Below are positions 1 to 9,182 of a DNA stretch of 64,000 nt, piece after piece (position 1 is the first letter of the stretch; each line of letters opens with the position of its first letter). Origin of the DNA: Alphaproteobacteria bacterium (GTDB taxonomy: Bacteria; Pseudomonadota; Alphaproteobacteria; Bin65). Where the stretch lies: contig JAJEGH010000033.1 of NCBI GenBank assembly GCA_022819985.1, forward strand, positions 119,634-183,633. Reading direction: 5' to 3'. Both the position numbers and the translations under genes were made by a program. The notes beneath the pieces were generated by a model that worked only from the letters and a program-made list of their open reading frames with translations, made no database searches and was not told where the DNA came from.

Positions 1-271
1 TCACGCCGACGCTGTTGGTGCCCAGGATCGCCATGATGTAGGCGGCGAAGCCGGCAACCGTCATCTGCGCGATGCTGACCATGCCGCCATAGCCGGCGAG
101 CATCGTCAGCGAAAGCGCGATAGTCCCCAGGATCAGGGAATAGGCGCCGATCTGGAAGGTGAAGAAGTCCGAGGCAAAGAGCGGATAGGCGATCAGAAAG
201 ACCGCAGCCAGGAGAAACGCCGGGTTGATGCCCAGCGGATAGGCGTTGGCCTTTCCCGAAGCGCCGGGCAT
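1..271 (-). CDS. livM: LivM-like ABC transporter permease, N-terminal part
   Basis: The first ~90 residues of a branched-chain amino-acid type ABC permease read in from position 271 (ATG) and run off the left edge, so the C-terminus is missing. Hydrophobic stretches alternate with a conserved run reading SLTMLAGYGGMVSIAQM, which is typical of LivM helices that line the transport path. The ATG lies 1 nt from the stop of the upstream livH-like gene, so the two are translationally coupled halves of one importer. The substrate cannot be told from the permease; homologues also import amides, urea or aromatic acids. Confidence 0.85.
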   Translation of the reverse strand, partial: MPGASGKANAYPLGINPAFLLAAVFLIAYPLFASDFFTFQIGAYSLILGTIALSLTMLAGYGGMVSIAQMTVAGFAAYIMAILGTNSVGV

Positions 272-272
272 C

Positions 273-1271
273 TCAGCGGGTCCCCATGATGCCCTGGGGC
301 CGTATGGCGAGGACGCCGACCATGATCAGGAAGGTCAGGACCACGCCGTAGGTCGGGAAATAGGCCAGGCCGAACTGTTCGGCGAGGCCGATCAGCAGGG
401 CGCCGATGGCGGCGCCGGTCACTGAGCCCAGGCCGCCGACGATGACGACGACGAGCGAGGCGAGCAGGTAGCGGATATCCTCGCCCGGCGCGATCGACAG
501 CGCCGTGCCGCCGACCACCCCGGCAAAACCCGCGAGCCCCGCGCCGATGGCGAAGACCAGGGCGAAGATGAAATGCACGTTCACGCCGGAGGCCGCGAGC
601 ATTTCCCGGTCGTTCACGCCGGCCCGGATCATCATGCCGATGCGGGTGCGGTTCAGGAACAGCCAGAGGCCGATCCCGACGACCGCGGCGACGCCCAGCA
701 CCGCGAGCCGGTACATCGGATATTTGATGAATACCGGCGCACCCGACGACTTGATGACCGAGATCACCGGCAGAACGACGGCGCCGTACAGCGCCTCCGG
801 CGTATCGAACTGGTATGTCGTGCCGGTCCATACCGCCAGCATCAGATCGGCGGCGATGATCGATATGCCGATGGTCACCAGGGTCTGGCGCAGTTCGTCC
901 CCCTGCATCCGGCGGAAGATCGCCACCTGCAGGGCGATCCCGCTGACCGCGATCACCAGGAAGGCGACGGCGAGGCCGAAAAACCAGTTGCCAGTCGCTT
1001 CTGCCACCTCGTAGCCGATATAGCCGCCGAGCAGATACATCGAGCCGTGGGCGAGATTGACGTTGCGCATCAGCCCGAAGACCAGCGTGAATCCGCTTGC
1101 GACCAGAAAATAGAGGCCGCCGAGCGTAATGCCGTTGAGCAGCGTGTTAACGAAGGTTTTCTTGCGGCCGATGGCGTCGATCAGCCAGCCCGGCCAGACC
1201 GCGAAGATCATCCACAGCAGCGCGGCAGTCAGCAGAACGATACCTAGAATTAGGATGGTCCGGCGCTGCAT
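273..1271 (-). CDS. livH: LivH-like ABC transporter permease
   Basis: A 332-residue polytopic inner-membrane permease of the HAAT (branched-chain amino acid) ABC family. Motifs include LNGITLGGLYFLVASG near residues 45-60, GLMRNVNLAHGSMYLLGGY near 65-84 and a GGLGSVTGAAIGALLIGL loop near the C-terminus that contacts the ATPases. I chose the ATG at 1271; a GTG four codons upstream (1283) is also possible. It pairs with the livM-like gene downstream. The matching binding protein and ATPases are not in the window and probably lie to the left. Confidence 0.9.
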   Translation of the reverse strand: MQRRTILILGIVLLTAALLWMIFAVWPGWLIDAIGRKKTFVNTLLNGITLGGLYFLVASGFTLVFGLMRNVNLAHGSMYLLGGYIGYEVAEATGNWFFGLAVAFLVIAVSGIALQVAIFRRMQGDELRQTLVTIGISIIAADLMLAVWTGTTYQFDTPEALYGAVVLPVISVIKSSGAPVFIKYPMYRLAVLGVAAVVGIGLWLFLNRTRIGMMIRAGVNDREMLAASGVNVHFIFALVFAIGAGLAGFAGVVGGTALSIAPGEDIRYLLASLVVVIVGGLGSVTGAAIGALLIGLAEQFGLAYFPTYGVVLTFLIMVGVLAIRPQGIMGTR

Positions 1272-1283
1272 CGGCTTCCGCAC

Positions 1284-1739
1284 GGCGGGTCAGGCTCCCG
1301 CCCGGTCTCGGGTTTGCGGCGCCGTCGTGACGCGTGTGGGATTTGCAGCCGAAGCGGCCCGCATAACGGCCATTTTCCGATACTCCCCACTGGGCCCGGT
1401 TCGGCCCGAACCCGCCGGCCGCTCCGCCAACCGGTGCGCATCCGGTCTTGTCGAGTGCGTTGCGTCCGAACCTTCCGGACAGTCTGTCCCAACCCGCCGA
1501 TAGCCGCAACTGTGTATCTGTCGGGACCACCGTTGCGTAGAAAAGGCGTGCCATCGCCCGGCCTTCGCCGGGTGCCCGACAGGGATACAATCCGAGGAAT
1601 TCGCACCTGGTGCTGTATGGGCGCCACCGCCCCCGAAAAGGACTCCTCTGCAAAGTCGGCCGGGCCGCCGCAAAATTTGCTCCCCCCGCTTCAGAGGATT
1701 TCCCTGCGAAAGGGTGGGAAGAGCATTTTGTGATTACGT
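1284..1739. other. Noncoding stretch before the livH gene
   Basis: About 450 bases upstream of livH hold no ORF with a recognisable protein and no clear operator. Short overlapping ORFs on both strands are rich in Arg, Gly and Pro and look like random high-GC reading frames. The promoter for the livHM genes should be here, but I cannot point to convincing -35/-10 boxes. The stretch joins the mobile-element debris to its right. Confidence 0.4.
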
Positions 1740-1899
1740 TCGGTCGGTAACAGTGTGATGTCCGGCTTTGCCTTTGTGGGTTTTGGGCGCTGGCGCGGCG
1801 TTCCTTGTGCTCGTAGGCCCGGTCGCCGTAGACCGCTTTCTCGTCGACGCCAGTATAGCCAGCCGCGCGGACCTGCGGTGAGTCGGTGAAACGATTCAT
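1740..1899 (-). pseudogene. IS5-type transposase fragment
   Basis: Reading leftward from 1899 gives about 50 residues including TDSPQVRAAGYTGVDEKAVYGDRAYEHKERRA. This resembles the region around the second catalytic Asp of IS5/IS1182-type DDE transposases (usual form DE(K/R)AVYADKAYxxKxRRA). The reading frame then degrades into low-complexity sequence. Both the N-terminal part and the Glu-containing end are absent, so this is a remnant, not an active element. It sits next to a serine-recombinase relic, which supports an old mobile region. Family assignment rests on one short motif. Confidence 0.45.
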
Positions 1900-1982
1900 T
1901 ATTTTATATCAATAGGTTGCGGTGGTGCAGACTGAAATCTCTATCAAATGTCGGTCTTCGTGTTGTCGCGCCCGTTTCCCGC

Positions 1983-2345
1983 TCATTCGAGGATGACCCC
2001 GAGATCGCCGTGCAGCACGGCGTCCGTCTCGGCCCATTTCTCGCCGGGGGTGAGCGCGATGCGCTCGATCAGACCCCGGATGGCAAATGCCGCCGCGCGA
2101 TCGCGCGCGGGCTGGCGCCGGAAGCGAAGTCCCGGAACACCCGGCGCACGATTTCGGCTTCGGCCTCGTTGACCGTGCGTTCGCCCCGCACCGGATCGTC
2201 CGCGCCGTCGACCGCCTTCACCACGTCGTAGCCATAACAGAGACCGCCGACCGATCGGCCCTGCTCGACCCGGCCCCTGATCCCCGGTGCGTCTTGGCCG
2301 CCAGGTCCTTCAGGAACAGCGAGGTCGAGCTTGCGCTCGGCATCG
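1983..2345 (-). pseudogene. Large serine recombinase relic
   Basis: Three pieces in different frames match the recombinase (non-catalytic) part of site-specific serine recombinases: LFLKDLAAKTHRG (2342-2281), then after a one-base deletion near 2281 RGRVEQGRSVGGLCYGYDVV and NEAEAEIVRRVFRDFASG (about 2280-2106), then after an internal deletion FAIRGLIERIALTPGEKW to a TGA at 1983. The whole N-terminal resolvase domain with the catalytic Ser is gone. It is therefore a dead remnant of a phage- or transposon-type integrase. It abuts the 3' end of the MetE-like gene, so an insertion may once have happened beside that gene. Confidence 0.7.
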
Positions 2346-2403
2346 TGAGAAAGGAAGCGGGGCGTGCTGACCGGCGTGTGGCAGGCGCCGGCGCTTCGGG
2401 CCG

Positions 2404-3432
2404 TCACGCGGCGACCCGGCTTGTCCGCCCCTCGTACAAATCCCGGCCCTCGACCAGGGCGCGGATCTTGGCATCGGCAATCGGGCGCTTGAGCATCCAG
2501 AAGCCGCAATCCGGATGGACATAGCGCACTCGTCCTCCGCCGAGCAGCCGTTCGGCGCGTTCGATGGCGCGGGCGACCCGGTCGGCGCTCTCGACCTCGG
2601 TGGTCTTGATGTCGACGACGCCCAGGCCGAGGCCGATCTCGGGGCGCAGGCCGCGGAAAACGGCGAGTTCGTCCGGCGGCCGGTGGGCAACCTCCATGAC
2701 GATATGGTCGGCGTGGAGCGCGTTCAGATAGTCGATCAGCCGGTTCCAGTTGCCCTTCTGGATCGACTGGCCGCCATAGTTGCCGAAACAGAGATGAACC
2801 GCGGGCAGCCCGTCTACCGCGTCGAGCACCCGGTTGATCGCTGCGGCCGCCCAGTCCCATTCGTCCGGCGCGCCGGGCAGATTGGCCTCGTCGACCTGGA
2901 CCACGTCGGCATCGACATGGCGGACCTGTTCGGCGAGCACGTCAGCGATCGCCAAGGCGAGCGTCGGCACGTCCGGGTAATGGCGGTTCACCAGGGTCTT
3001 GGCCAGCATGTGCGGGCCGGTGACGGTGAACTTGAAAGGCGCGCGGGTCAGGCGCCGGGCCGACTGGCAGGCGCCGGGCAGGTCGAGATGGCCGGCCGAG
3101 ACCGGCCCGGTGACGATGCCGGGCGGCCGGCTGCGGAACCGCATGCCAGGCTGGGCGCGGTAGCGGGTCAACTCGTCGAAACCGATCTCGGTCGCCACCC
3201 CGCCCATAGGCCGGACGAAATATTCGATCATGCCGTTGGTCTCGGGATGGTTCGGGTCGAATCGATAGAGTTCGCCGTCGCACACCACGTCGATGCCGGC
3301 CTGCTCCTGGGTGTGCAGCACGACTCTCGTAGCGTCGGCCAGCGCCTGCTCCGACGGACACTGGATCAGCCAGTCCGGCGCCGGGTATGAGCCGACCACC
3401 GTGGTCTGGATGTGTGAGACGTCAGCGACCAT
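2404..3432 (-). CDS. MetE C-terminal-like cobalamin-independent methyltransferase
   Basis: A 342-residue protein equal in size to the catalytic half of cobalamin-independent methionine synthase (UroD/MetE TIM-barrel fold). It has the VGSYP start (13-17), a VQVDE motif near 178-182, His213-Leu-Cys215 and a late HPDCG with Cys309; these His/Cys residues are the expected zinc ligands that activate a thiol substrate. It lacks the N-terminal MetE domain, as in the archaeal-type and other short paralogues, so it could methylate homocysteine or serve another thiol/methyl transfer. It starts at ATG 3432 and is transcribed away from the SDR-like gene at 3568. Confidence 0.85.
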   Translation of the reverse strand: MVADVSHIQTTVVGSYPAPDWLIQCPSEQALADATRVVLHTQEQAGIDVVCDGELYRFDPNHPETNGMIEYFVRPMGGVATEIGFDELTRYRAQPGMRFRSRPPGIVTGPVSAGHLDLPGACQSARRLTRAPFKFTVTGPHMLAKTLVNRHYPDVPTLALAIADVLAEQVRHVDADVVQVDEANLPGAPDEWDWAAAAINRVLDAVDGLPAVHLCFGNYGGQSIQKGNWNRLIDYLNALHADHIVMEVAHRPPDELAVFRGLRPEIGLGLGVVDIKTTEVESADRVARAIERAERLLGGGRVRYVHPDCGFWMLKRPIADAKIRALVEGRDLYEGRTSRVAA

Positions 3433-3567
3433 CGCGGCTCTCCTCCGCCTATTCCCAAAACCCGGCCAGAATGGCAGGATTCGGAACCTCGCGCAATCGA
3501 GGCAGGCTGCCGGCCGCGCCGGACCGGCGTAGTCTGCCCGTTTCAAGAGCCTGAAAGAGACCGAGCG

Positions 3568-4608
3568 ATGGCTGAACACGACGCGGCCGAACTGCCCACT
3601 GGGTTTAGCGATGAGGCGGCGCTCGAAGAGTTCATGACCCGGCCTTCGGCCGCCCTGGTCCGCGACCTCGAAGCGGTCGACGGCGATATCCTGATCCTCG
3701 GCGTCGGCGGCAAGATGGGGCCGACGCTTGCGCGGCTCGCCAAGCGCGCTGCGCCCGGCCGGCGCGTCATCGGCGTCGCGCGCTTTTCCGATCCGACGGT
3801 CGGGAAAAAACTGCAGACCTGCGATGTCGAGGCGATCGCCTGCGATCTGATGGACCGGGAGGCAGTGGCGGCGCTGCCCCGGTGCCCGAACGTCGTTTTC
3901 ATGGCCGGGCGCAAGTTCGGCACTGCCGGAGCGTTGTCGCTGACCTGGGCGATGAATGTCGCGATGCCGGCCATTGTCGCCGAGACCTTCCGCGACAGCC
4001 GGATCGTCGCTTTCTCCACCGGCAACGTCTATCCGTTCGCCCGCGTCGCGCAGGGCGGTTCGCGCGAGACCGACCCGCCGGGGCCGATGGGCGAATATGC
4101 GATGAGCTGCCTGGGCCGCGAGCGCATGTTCGAGCATTTCTCGGAAAAATACGGCACACCGGGACGCATTATCCGGCTCAACTACGCCATCGATATGCGC
4201 TATGGCGTGCTGCACGACATCGGCAGCCGGGTGCTGTCCGGCACCCCGGTCGATCTGACGACCGGCAACGTCAACGTGATCTGGCAGGGCGACGCCAACA
4301 GCCATGTTCTGCGCAGCTTCGCCCGCTGCACCGCGCCGACGACACCGCTCAACGTCTCCGGTCCCGAGACCGCCAGTGTGCGCGCCCTCGCCCTGGCTTT
4401 CGGAGAACGCTTCGGCCGGACGCCGGAATTCGAAGGGACGGAAGCGGACAAATGCTGGCTGGTCGATACCGGCGAGGCGGCGCGACTGTTCGGCAATCCG
4501 TCGGTGCCGCTGCTGAGAATGGTCGATTGGACCGCCGACTGGCTGCTGGCCGGCGGCGGTGCCTATGGCAAACCGACCGAATATGCCAGCCGGGACGGCG
4601 CGTTCTGA
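3568..4608 (+). CDS. NAD-dependent epimerase/dehydratase-like protein
   Basis: A 346-residue Rossmann-fold protein of the extended SDR type. A dinucleotide-binding loop ILGVGGKMGPT is at residues 43-53 and an AFSTGNVYP segment at 148-156 provides the active-site Ser/Thr region. The expected catalytic YxxxK appears as YAMSC (177-181): the Lys is replaced by Cys, so canonical SDR oxidoreductase chemistry may be lost or altered. It is separated by 2 nt from the following GNAT gene, so the two are probably one transcript. The substrate is unknown; sugar-nucleotide or glycoside-like substrates are typical of the family. Confidence 0.75.
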   Translation: MAEHDAAELPTGFSDEAALEEFMTRPSAALVRDLEAVDGDILILGVGGKMGPTLARLAKRAAPGRRVIGVARFSDPTVGKKLQTCDVEAIACDLMDREAVAALPRCPNVVFMAGRKFGTAGALSLTWAMNVAMPAIVAETFRDSRIVAFSTGNVYPFARVAQGGSRETDPPGPMGEYAMSCLGRERMFEHFSEKYGTPGRIIRLNYAIDMRYGVLHDIGSRVLSGTPVDLTTGNVNVIWQGDANSHVLRSFARCTAPTTPLNVSGPETASVRALALAFGERFGRTPEFEGTEADKCWLVDTGEAARLFGNPSVPLLRMVDWTADWLLAGGGAYGKPTEYASRDGAF

Positions 4609-4610
4609 CC

Positions 4611-5480
4611 ATGACGCCGGCATCGACAGAGCCGCTCCGGCAGATCGCCCTGTCGCCTGTCCACGCCGAAGCCGGCTTCGACCTTTCCGCCCTGATCGGC
4701 TGGAATCAGACCGCGGCCGACTGGCGCTACATCCTGGCGCACGGCGAGGGTGTCGGCCTGACGGCCTCTGACAGGACGCTCGTCGCCACGGCGATGGCGC
4801 TGCCCTACGGCCGGTTCGCCTGGATCTGCCTGGTGCTGGTCGCGCCGGACTACCGCCGGCAGGGAATCGCCACCCGCCTGATGGCCGAGGTCGTGCGGCG
4901 CCAGGAAGCCGCCGGGCGGGTGCCGGGGCTGGACGCAACGCCAGACGGCCGCACGGTTTACCGCCGGATCGGCTTCCGCGATCTTTACCGCCTCGCACGC
5001 TACCGGGCCGAAGCCGTATCTTCGCCGATAGCGCCGGAAGCGGACAGGCTGACGGTGCGCCGGCTGGCCGCTGCCGACCTCGAGGCGGTCTCCGGGCTGG
5101 ATCGCGGATTGTTCGGCGGGGATCGGCTGCAACTGCTCCGTCACTTGCGCTGCCGGCAGCCGGAGGCCGCCTTTGCCGCTTTCCGGGACGGCCGGATCGC
5201 CGGTTATTCCCTGGCCCGCGACGGGCGGGAAGCGGTCCATGTCGGCCCGCTGGCGGCGACCGGCGACGATGTTGCCCGCTCGCTTGCCGCCGCCGCGCTC
5301 GGCGCAGTGCAAAGGCCGGTATTTATCGACGTTGCCGACGCCCGGCCGGGTTTCGTCGAGTGGCTGCAGGCCAGCGGTTTCGTGCAGCAGCGCCCGTTCA
5401 TCCGCATGATGCGCGGCCGCGATTCCGGCTTCGACGATCCGGGCCTGCTCTACGCCATCGCCGGCCCGGAGCTGGGATAG
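4611..5480 (+). CDS. GNAT family N-acetyltransferase
   Basis: A 289-residue protein with an N-terminal GNAT domain. The acetyl-CoA pyrophosphate-binding motif is seen as LVLVAPDYRRQGIATRLM near residues 76-93 (V-x-P-x-x-R-x-x-G-I/L-A pattern), followed by GLDATPDGRTVYRRIGF. The C-terminal ~140 residues, ending in a second F-V-E-W-L-Q-A-S-G-F segment, resemble the extra acetyltransferase-like domain seen in YitI-type proteins. The ATG at 4611 follows the SDR-like stop by 2 nt. The acceptor molecule is unknown. Confidence 0.85.
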   Translation: MTPASTEPLRQIALSPVHAEAGFDLSALIGWNQTAADWRYILAHGEGVGLTASDRTLVATAMALPYGRFAWICLVLVAPDYRRQGIATRLMAEVVRRQEAAGRVPGLDATPDGRTVYRRIGFRDLYRLARYRAEAVSSPIAPEADRLTVRRLAAADLEAVSGLDRGLFGGDRLQLLRHLRCRQPEAAFAAFRDGRIAGYSLARDGREAVHVGPLAATGDDVARSLAAAALGAVQRPVFIDVADARPGFVEWLQASGFVQQRPFIRMMRGRDSGFDDPGLLYAIAGPELG

Positions 5481-5481
5481 G

Positions 5482-7095
5482 TCAGGCCGCAAGTTCGGCG
5501 ATGCGCTGGGCTGCCGGCACGGGCAGCCAGTCGCCGTCCAGCCCCAGATCCCGAAAGATCGTCTGCGCCGCGTTGTAGCCCGGCAGCCCGGTGATGTTGC
5601 CGCCGGGATGCGAGGAAGAGCCGCAGAGATACAGACCCTCTATACAGGTGCGGTAGTCGCCTGCGCCTTCGAACGGCCGGTGGTAGCCGATCTGCCCGTC
5701 TGTAAAGGCGCCGACCAGGAGGTCGCCGGCCGCCATGTTCGGAAATTCGCGCTCGATATCGAGCGGGCTGCGGGTGAAACTTCCGACCACCGAGTCGCGA
5801 AGGCCCGGCGCGTAGTCCGCCCACAGGTCGAGCATCGCCGCGCCGTGGGCGTCTTTCTGAGCGTCCCAGTTCCCAGGGTCGCCATGCAGGGCGTAGGGCA
5901 GTTTCTCCCACATGAAGGCGGTGTGCTTGCCGTCGGCGGACTGGCTCTCGTCGAACTGGGTCGGGCAGGTGCCCCACATGACGGTCGGCGGGATCGTTCC
6001 GGCCTCGTGGTGGCGGACGATCTCGTCGAACTGGCGGACATGGTCGAGACCGAGGACGGTCATGAAGGGGCGCGCCAGTTCCGGGTATCGTTCGGCAGCG
6101 GTGTAGGCCGGCGGCGCATCGAGCGCGAGGTTCAGGGCGAAGAGCGGCGCCAGAAGATTGTAGCGGAAATTTTCCGCCTTTCGCCGCCACGCGCCGGGCA
6201 GGATATCGGCGTCGATCAGGTCGAGGAAAGTCTGCTGCGGGTTGAGGGAGGAGGCGACCAGGCACCGGGCGCGGTAGCGCTTTCCGTCCGCGGTATCGAC
6301 GCCGACGGCCCGACCGTTTTCCACGACAATCCGCCCGGCCGGCGAACCGGTAACGATCCTGCCGCCGGCGCTTGTCACGGCCCGTTCCAGGGCGCGGCCG
6401 AGGGCGGCGCTGCCGCCGGCCGACATCTGTGCCTTGGACGGGTTGGCGAGCAGGAAGGCGATATGGTGTCCGAAGCCGCGGATGCGCAAATCGACCTCGC
6501 GCAACCCATTGAAGAACAGCAGTCCGGCCTGGACGACCGGGCTTTCGAACTCCTGCCGGACGAATTCCAGCGGGCTTAGAGCGCTGACTTCGAGCAGGCG
6601 GCGGCCTTCCGCACTCCGTTCCAGCAGGGCACGCCGCTCGTCCGGCGGAATCGGCGGCGACGTCGCCTCCGGGATCAGGATGCGCTCGACGACCGGGCCG
6701 AACTCGTCGAACCAGCGCCGCAAGGTCCGGGCGTCGCGCTCGCTGACCTGCGCGAAGGAAGCGACGGTGCGGCCGATATCGGTCCACCATTCCAGCGCGC
6801 CGCCGTCGCGGGTCAGCATGGCGACGTTCAGCTCCGGCTCGATCATCCGGGCGCCGTGGCCCTCAAGGTCGAGATCCCGGTACCAGGGCATGGCATCGAG
6901 GGCACGCAGGAAGAAGGCGTGGGAGTTGTGGATCAGTCCCGGATGAAGCGGATCCTCCAGTGCAGCGAGGCCGCCGCCGGGCTCGCTCCGGCGCTCGAGC
7001 GCCACAGTCTCCAGCCCGGCGCGTGCCAGATAGGCCTGGAGGATCAGGCCGTTATGACCCGCCCCCAGGACGATGGCGTCGCAGGTCTCATCCAT
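5482..7095 (-). CDS. CrtI/phytoene-desaturase-like FAD oxidoreductase
   Basis: A 537-residue flavoprotein of the COG1233 type. The N-terminal FAD-binding loop VLGAGHNGLI is at 9-18, followed by LERRSEPGGG, and the C-terminus has the FAD-contacting G-L-Y-L-C-G-S-S-S-H-P-G-G-N-I-T-G-L-P-G region. This architecture is shared by carotenoid desaturases/isomerases and by many uncharacterised oxidoreductases. No crtB, crtE or crtY is nearby, so a carotenoid role should not be assumed. It ends 1 nt from the convergent GNAT stop and follows the ABC binding-protein gene on the same strand with a 58-nt gap. Confidence 0.85.
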   Translation of the reverse strand: MDETCDAIVLGAGHNGLILQAYLARAGLETVALERRSEPGGGLAALEDPLHPGLIHNSHAFFLRALDAMPWYRDLDLEGHGARMIEPELNVAMLTRDGGALEWWTDIGRTVASFAQVSERDARTLRRWFDEFGPVVERILIPEATSPPIPPDERRALLERSAEGRRLLEVSALSPLEFVRQEFESPVVQAGLLFFNGLREVDLRIRGFGHHIAFLLANPSKAQMSAGGSAALGRALERAVTSAGGRIVTGSPAGRIVVENGRAVGVDTADGKRYRARCLVASSLNPQQTFLDLIDADILPGAWRRKAENFRYNLLAPLFALNLALDAPPAYTAAERYPELARPFMTVLGLDHVRQFDEIVRHHEAGTIPPTVMWGTCPTQFDESQSADGKHTAFMWEKLPYALHGDPGNWDAQKDAHGAAMLDLWADYAPGLRDSVVGSFTRSPLDIEREFPNMAAGDLLVGAFTDGQIGYHRPFEGAGDYRTCIEGLYLCGSSSHPGGNITGLPGYNAAQTIFRDLGLDGDWLPVPAAQRIAELAA

Positions 7096-7153
7096 CGGTG
7101 AGCCCCGACGGCGGCCGGGTGCAGGAACAGACCGCCGCCGGGCGCAATGGCGG

Positions 7154-8176
7154 TTACTCGAAGGCCGACTTGCGGTCGATCTTCGGCATCTTGATGCTGC
7201 GGTCGAGGAACTCGTTGGTATAGCGCTCCTCGATGGCGTACTTGGTCTCGATCTTGAAGTAGGTGTTGACCAGCTCGTGGTCGGACTTCATGCGGGCCGG
7301 ATCGAAATAGCCGAGCGCTTCCGTACGCGAGAACTTGTCGCTCATCAGTTCGGTCACCAAGCCCCAGTTCTCCGTCTCGTTGGCGGTCTTGAGTGCCTTG
7401 TTGGCCTCGACAAGCGCCGCGATACAAGGCGCCGGGGCCTTCACGCAGGTCTGGAACGCCTTCTGGGTCACCGAGACGAACGCCGCCACCGTCTTCTTGT
7501 TGTTCTTCAGATAGTCCATGTTGACGATGATCGAGTTGCCGTAGGGGTTGATGCCGTATTTCCCCCACGGGAAGAAGCCCATGTCGTTACCCAGCACCCG
7601 CTTGAAGATGTGGTGGATGTTGTAGAAGGAGGTCGTCACGTCGATCGACCCTTTCTTGAGTGCAGGCAGTTTCGCGTTCGGCTGGATGTTGACCCATTTC
7701 ACCGACGCCGGGTCGACGCCGACCTTCTTGGCCAGCGCCGGCCACATCTGGCGCGCGGCGTCCCACGGCGGATTGCCGATCTTCTTGCCGGCGAAATCCT
7801 TGGGGCCCTTGATTCCGGAGCTCTTCAGCCAGTACATGCCGTAGGGCGAGTTGGCGTAGACGTTCATCACCGCGACCATGCGGGCGCCCTTGCCCATGGT
7901 GACCAGCGCGGTGCCGAGATCGGCCAGGCCGATCGGGTTCTTGCCGGCGCCGGTGCGGCGCGACGACATGGACGAGCCCTTGCCCTGCTGGATGTTCAGG
8001 TCGATGCCCGCTTTGGCGTACAGGCCCATCTTCTTGGCATAGTAGTAGGGTGCGTGGTCGCCGCCGGCGATCCAGTTGAGGATGAAATCGACCTTTTCCG
8101 CGGCGCCGGCCTGCGCCGCGCCCAAGCTGCCGGCCGCCGCGACGGCCAGCGCGGCCACTGATTTACGCCCAATCAT
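7154..8176 (-). CDS. NMT1/SsuA-type ABC transporter substrate-binding protein
   Basis: A 340-residue periplasmic protein with a Sec signal peptide (MIGRKSVAALAVAAAGSL, then AQAGAAEK with cleavage after an AxA). It belongs to the NMT1/THI5-like group that binds thiamine pyrimidines, taurine, sulfonates or nitrate; FILNWIAGGDHAPYYYAKKMG at the mature N-terminus is characteristic. I chose the ATG at 8176 because GGGGA lies 5 nt before it; a start four codons earlier (8188) is also open. Permease and ATPase genes lie upstream on the same strand. The ligand cannot be read from the sequence. Confidence 0.88.
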   Translation of the reverse strand: MIGRKSVAALAVAAAGSLGAAQAGAAEKVDFILNWIAGGDHAPYYYAKKMGLYAKAGIDLNIQQGKGSSMSSRRTGAGKNPIGLADLGTALVTMGKGARMVAVMNVYANSPYGMYWLKSSGIKGPKDFAGKKIGNPPWDAARQMWPALAKKVGVDPASVKWVNIQPNAKLPALKKGSIDVTTSFYNIHHIFKRVLGNDMGFFPWGKYGINPYGNSIIVNMDYLKNNKKTVAAFVSVTQKAFQTCVKAPAPCIAALVEANKALKTANETENWGLVTELMSDKFSRTEALGYFDPARMKSDHELVNTYFKIETKYAIEERYTNEFLDRSIKMPKIDRKSAFE

Positions 8177-8337
8177 GATAGTCCCCATCTTGCTGCTGGT
8201 CCGATTCTTTGACGGAGTGCGCGCAGGAAACCGCTGCCGGCGGCAGTCCGAGCCGCCATCGGCGTACCCGCATGTCCTCCCGTAAGTAACCGACCGGGTA
8301 TAAAACTTTACGTCGCGCCGCCGCGGGCCACAACCCA

Positions 8338-8359
8338 GTTGTTGGCCGGTTGTTGGCCG
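8338..8359. repeat. 11-bp tandem repeat, two copies
   Basis: Two perfect copies of GTTGTTGGCCG lie in the 220-bp gap between the ATPase stop and the binding-protein gene. The gap otherwise shows no gene. It belongs with the other 9-12-bp tandem repeats scattered at gene edges in this window. Confidence 0.7.
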
Positions 8360-8396
8360 GTTATCGGACGGAGTGCCGGCGAGATCGCTGCGCGCC

Positions 8397-9182
8397 CTAT
8401 TCGACGCCGAGCAGATGGTAAATGCGGCGGGCGTAGCTGCCGAACCGCTCGTGAGTCTTCATATCCAGGGTGCGCGGCCGGGGCAGGTCGATGTCGATCC
8501 GGTCGGCCATGCGCGCCGGGCCGGCGGTGAGCACGACGACCCTGGTGCCGAGAAATACCGCTTCGGCGATGCCGTGGGTGACGAACAGGATGGTCTTGCG
8601 GCTCTGCTCCCAGATACGCAGCAGTTCCAGGTTCATGCGCTCGCGGGTCAACGCGTCGAGCGCTCCGAACGGCTCGTCCATCAGGATCAGCCGGGGATCG
8701 TGGACCAGCGACCGGGCGATGGCGGCGCGCTGCTGCATGCCGCCGGAGAGTTCGTAAGGGTATTTCTGCTCGTGGCCGGCGAGCCCGACCATGTCGATCA
8801 GGCCGCGGGCGCGTTCGCGCGCCTCGCCCATGGGCAGGCCGAGGATTTCCGCCGGCAGCAGGACATTTTCCAGCACCCGCCGCCATTTGAGCAGCAGCGG
8901 CTGCTGAAACACCATGCCGACATCGCGCGCCGGGTCGAAATCGCTGCCGGCGCCGCCGATCTCCAGCGTGCCGCCGTCGTGCGGGTGGAGGCCGGCAACG
9001 ATCTTGAGCAGGGTGGTCTTGCCGCAGCCCGACGGTCCGACGATCGACACCAGCTCGCCCTCGTTGACATCGAAGGTGGCGTCGGAGACCGCAAGGAACT
9101 CCTGGCGGCGGGTGCGGAAGACCTTCTTGACGCCGACGAGGCGGATGAAGGGCTCGCCGCGGGCGGCCGGCGCGCCGGTCAT
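8397..9182 (-). CDS. ABC transporter ATPase (SsuB/TauB type)
   Basis: A 261-residue ATP-binding subunit. Walker A GPSGCGKT is at 49-56, the Q-loop at VFQQPLL (91-97), the signature LSGGMQQR at 145-152, Walker B ILMDEP at 166-171 and the H-loop at FVTHG. It energises import of the ligand held by the binding protein encoded downstream. Its ATG overlaps the permease stop by 4 nt (ATGA), so the two are translationally coupled. The C-terminal DLPRPRTLD stretch is typical of the taurine/sulfonate/pyrimidine subfamily. Confidence 0.93.
   Translation of the reverse strand: MTGAPAARGEPFIRLVGVKKVFRTRRQEFLAVSDATFDVNEGELVSIVGPSGCGKTTLLKIVAGLHPHDGGTLEIGGAGSDFDPARDVGMVFQQPLLLKWRRVLENVLLPAEILGLPMGEARERARGLIDMVGLAGHEQKYPYELSGGMQQRAAIARSLVHDPRLILMDEPFGALDALTRERMNLELLRIWEQSRKTILFVTHGIAEAVFLGTRVVVLTAGPARMADRIDIDLPRPRTLDMKTHERFGSYARRIYHLLGVE

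Noticed and set aside
2404..4998. An 864-residue minus-strand ORF reaching far upstream of the MetE-like start
   Set aside because: Only the 342 residues after ATG 3432 read as a MetE-type protein; the upstream part is the antisense of the SDR and GNAT genes.
5482..7095. CrtI-like flavoprotein as a carotenoid/retinal source for the rhodopsin
   Set aside because: It is 38 kb away, without crtB, crtY or blh neighbours, and the COG1233 group has many non-carotenoid members.
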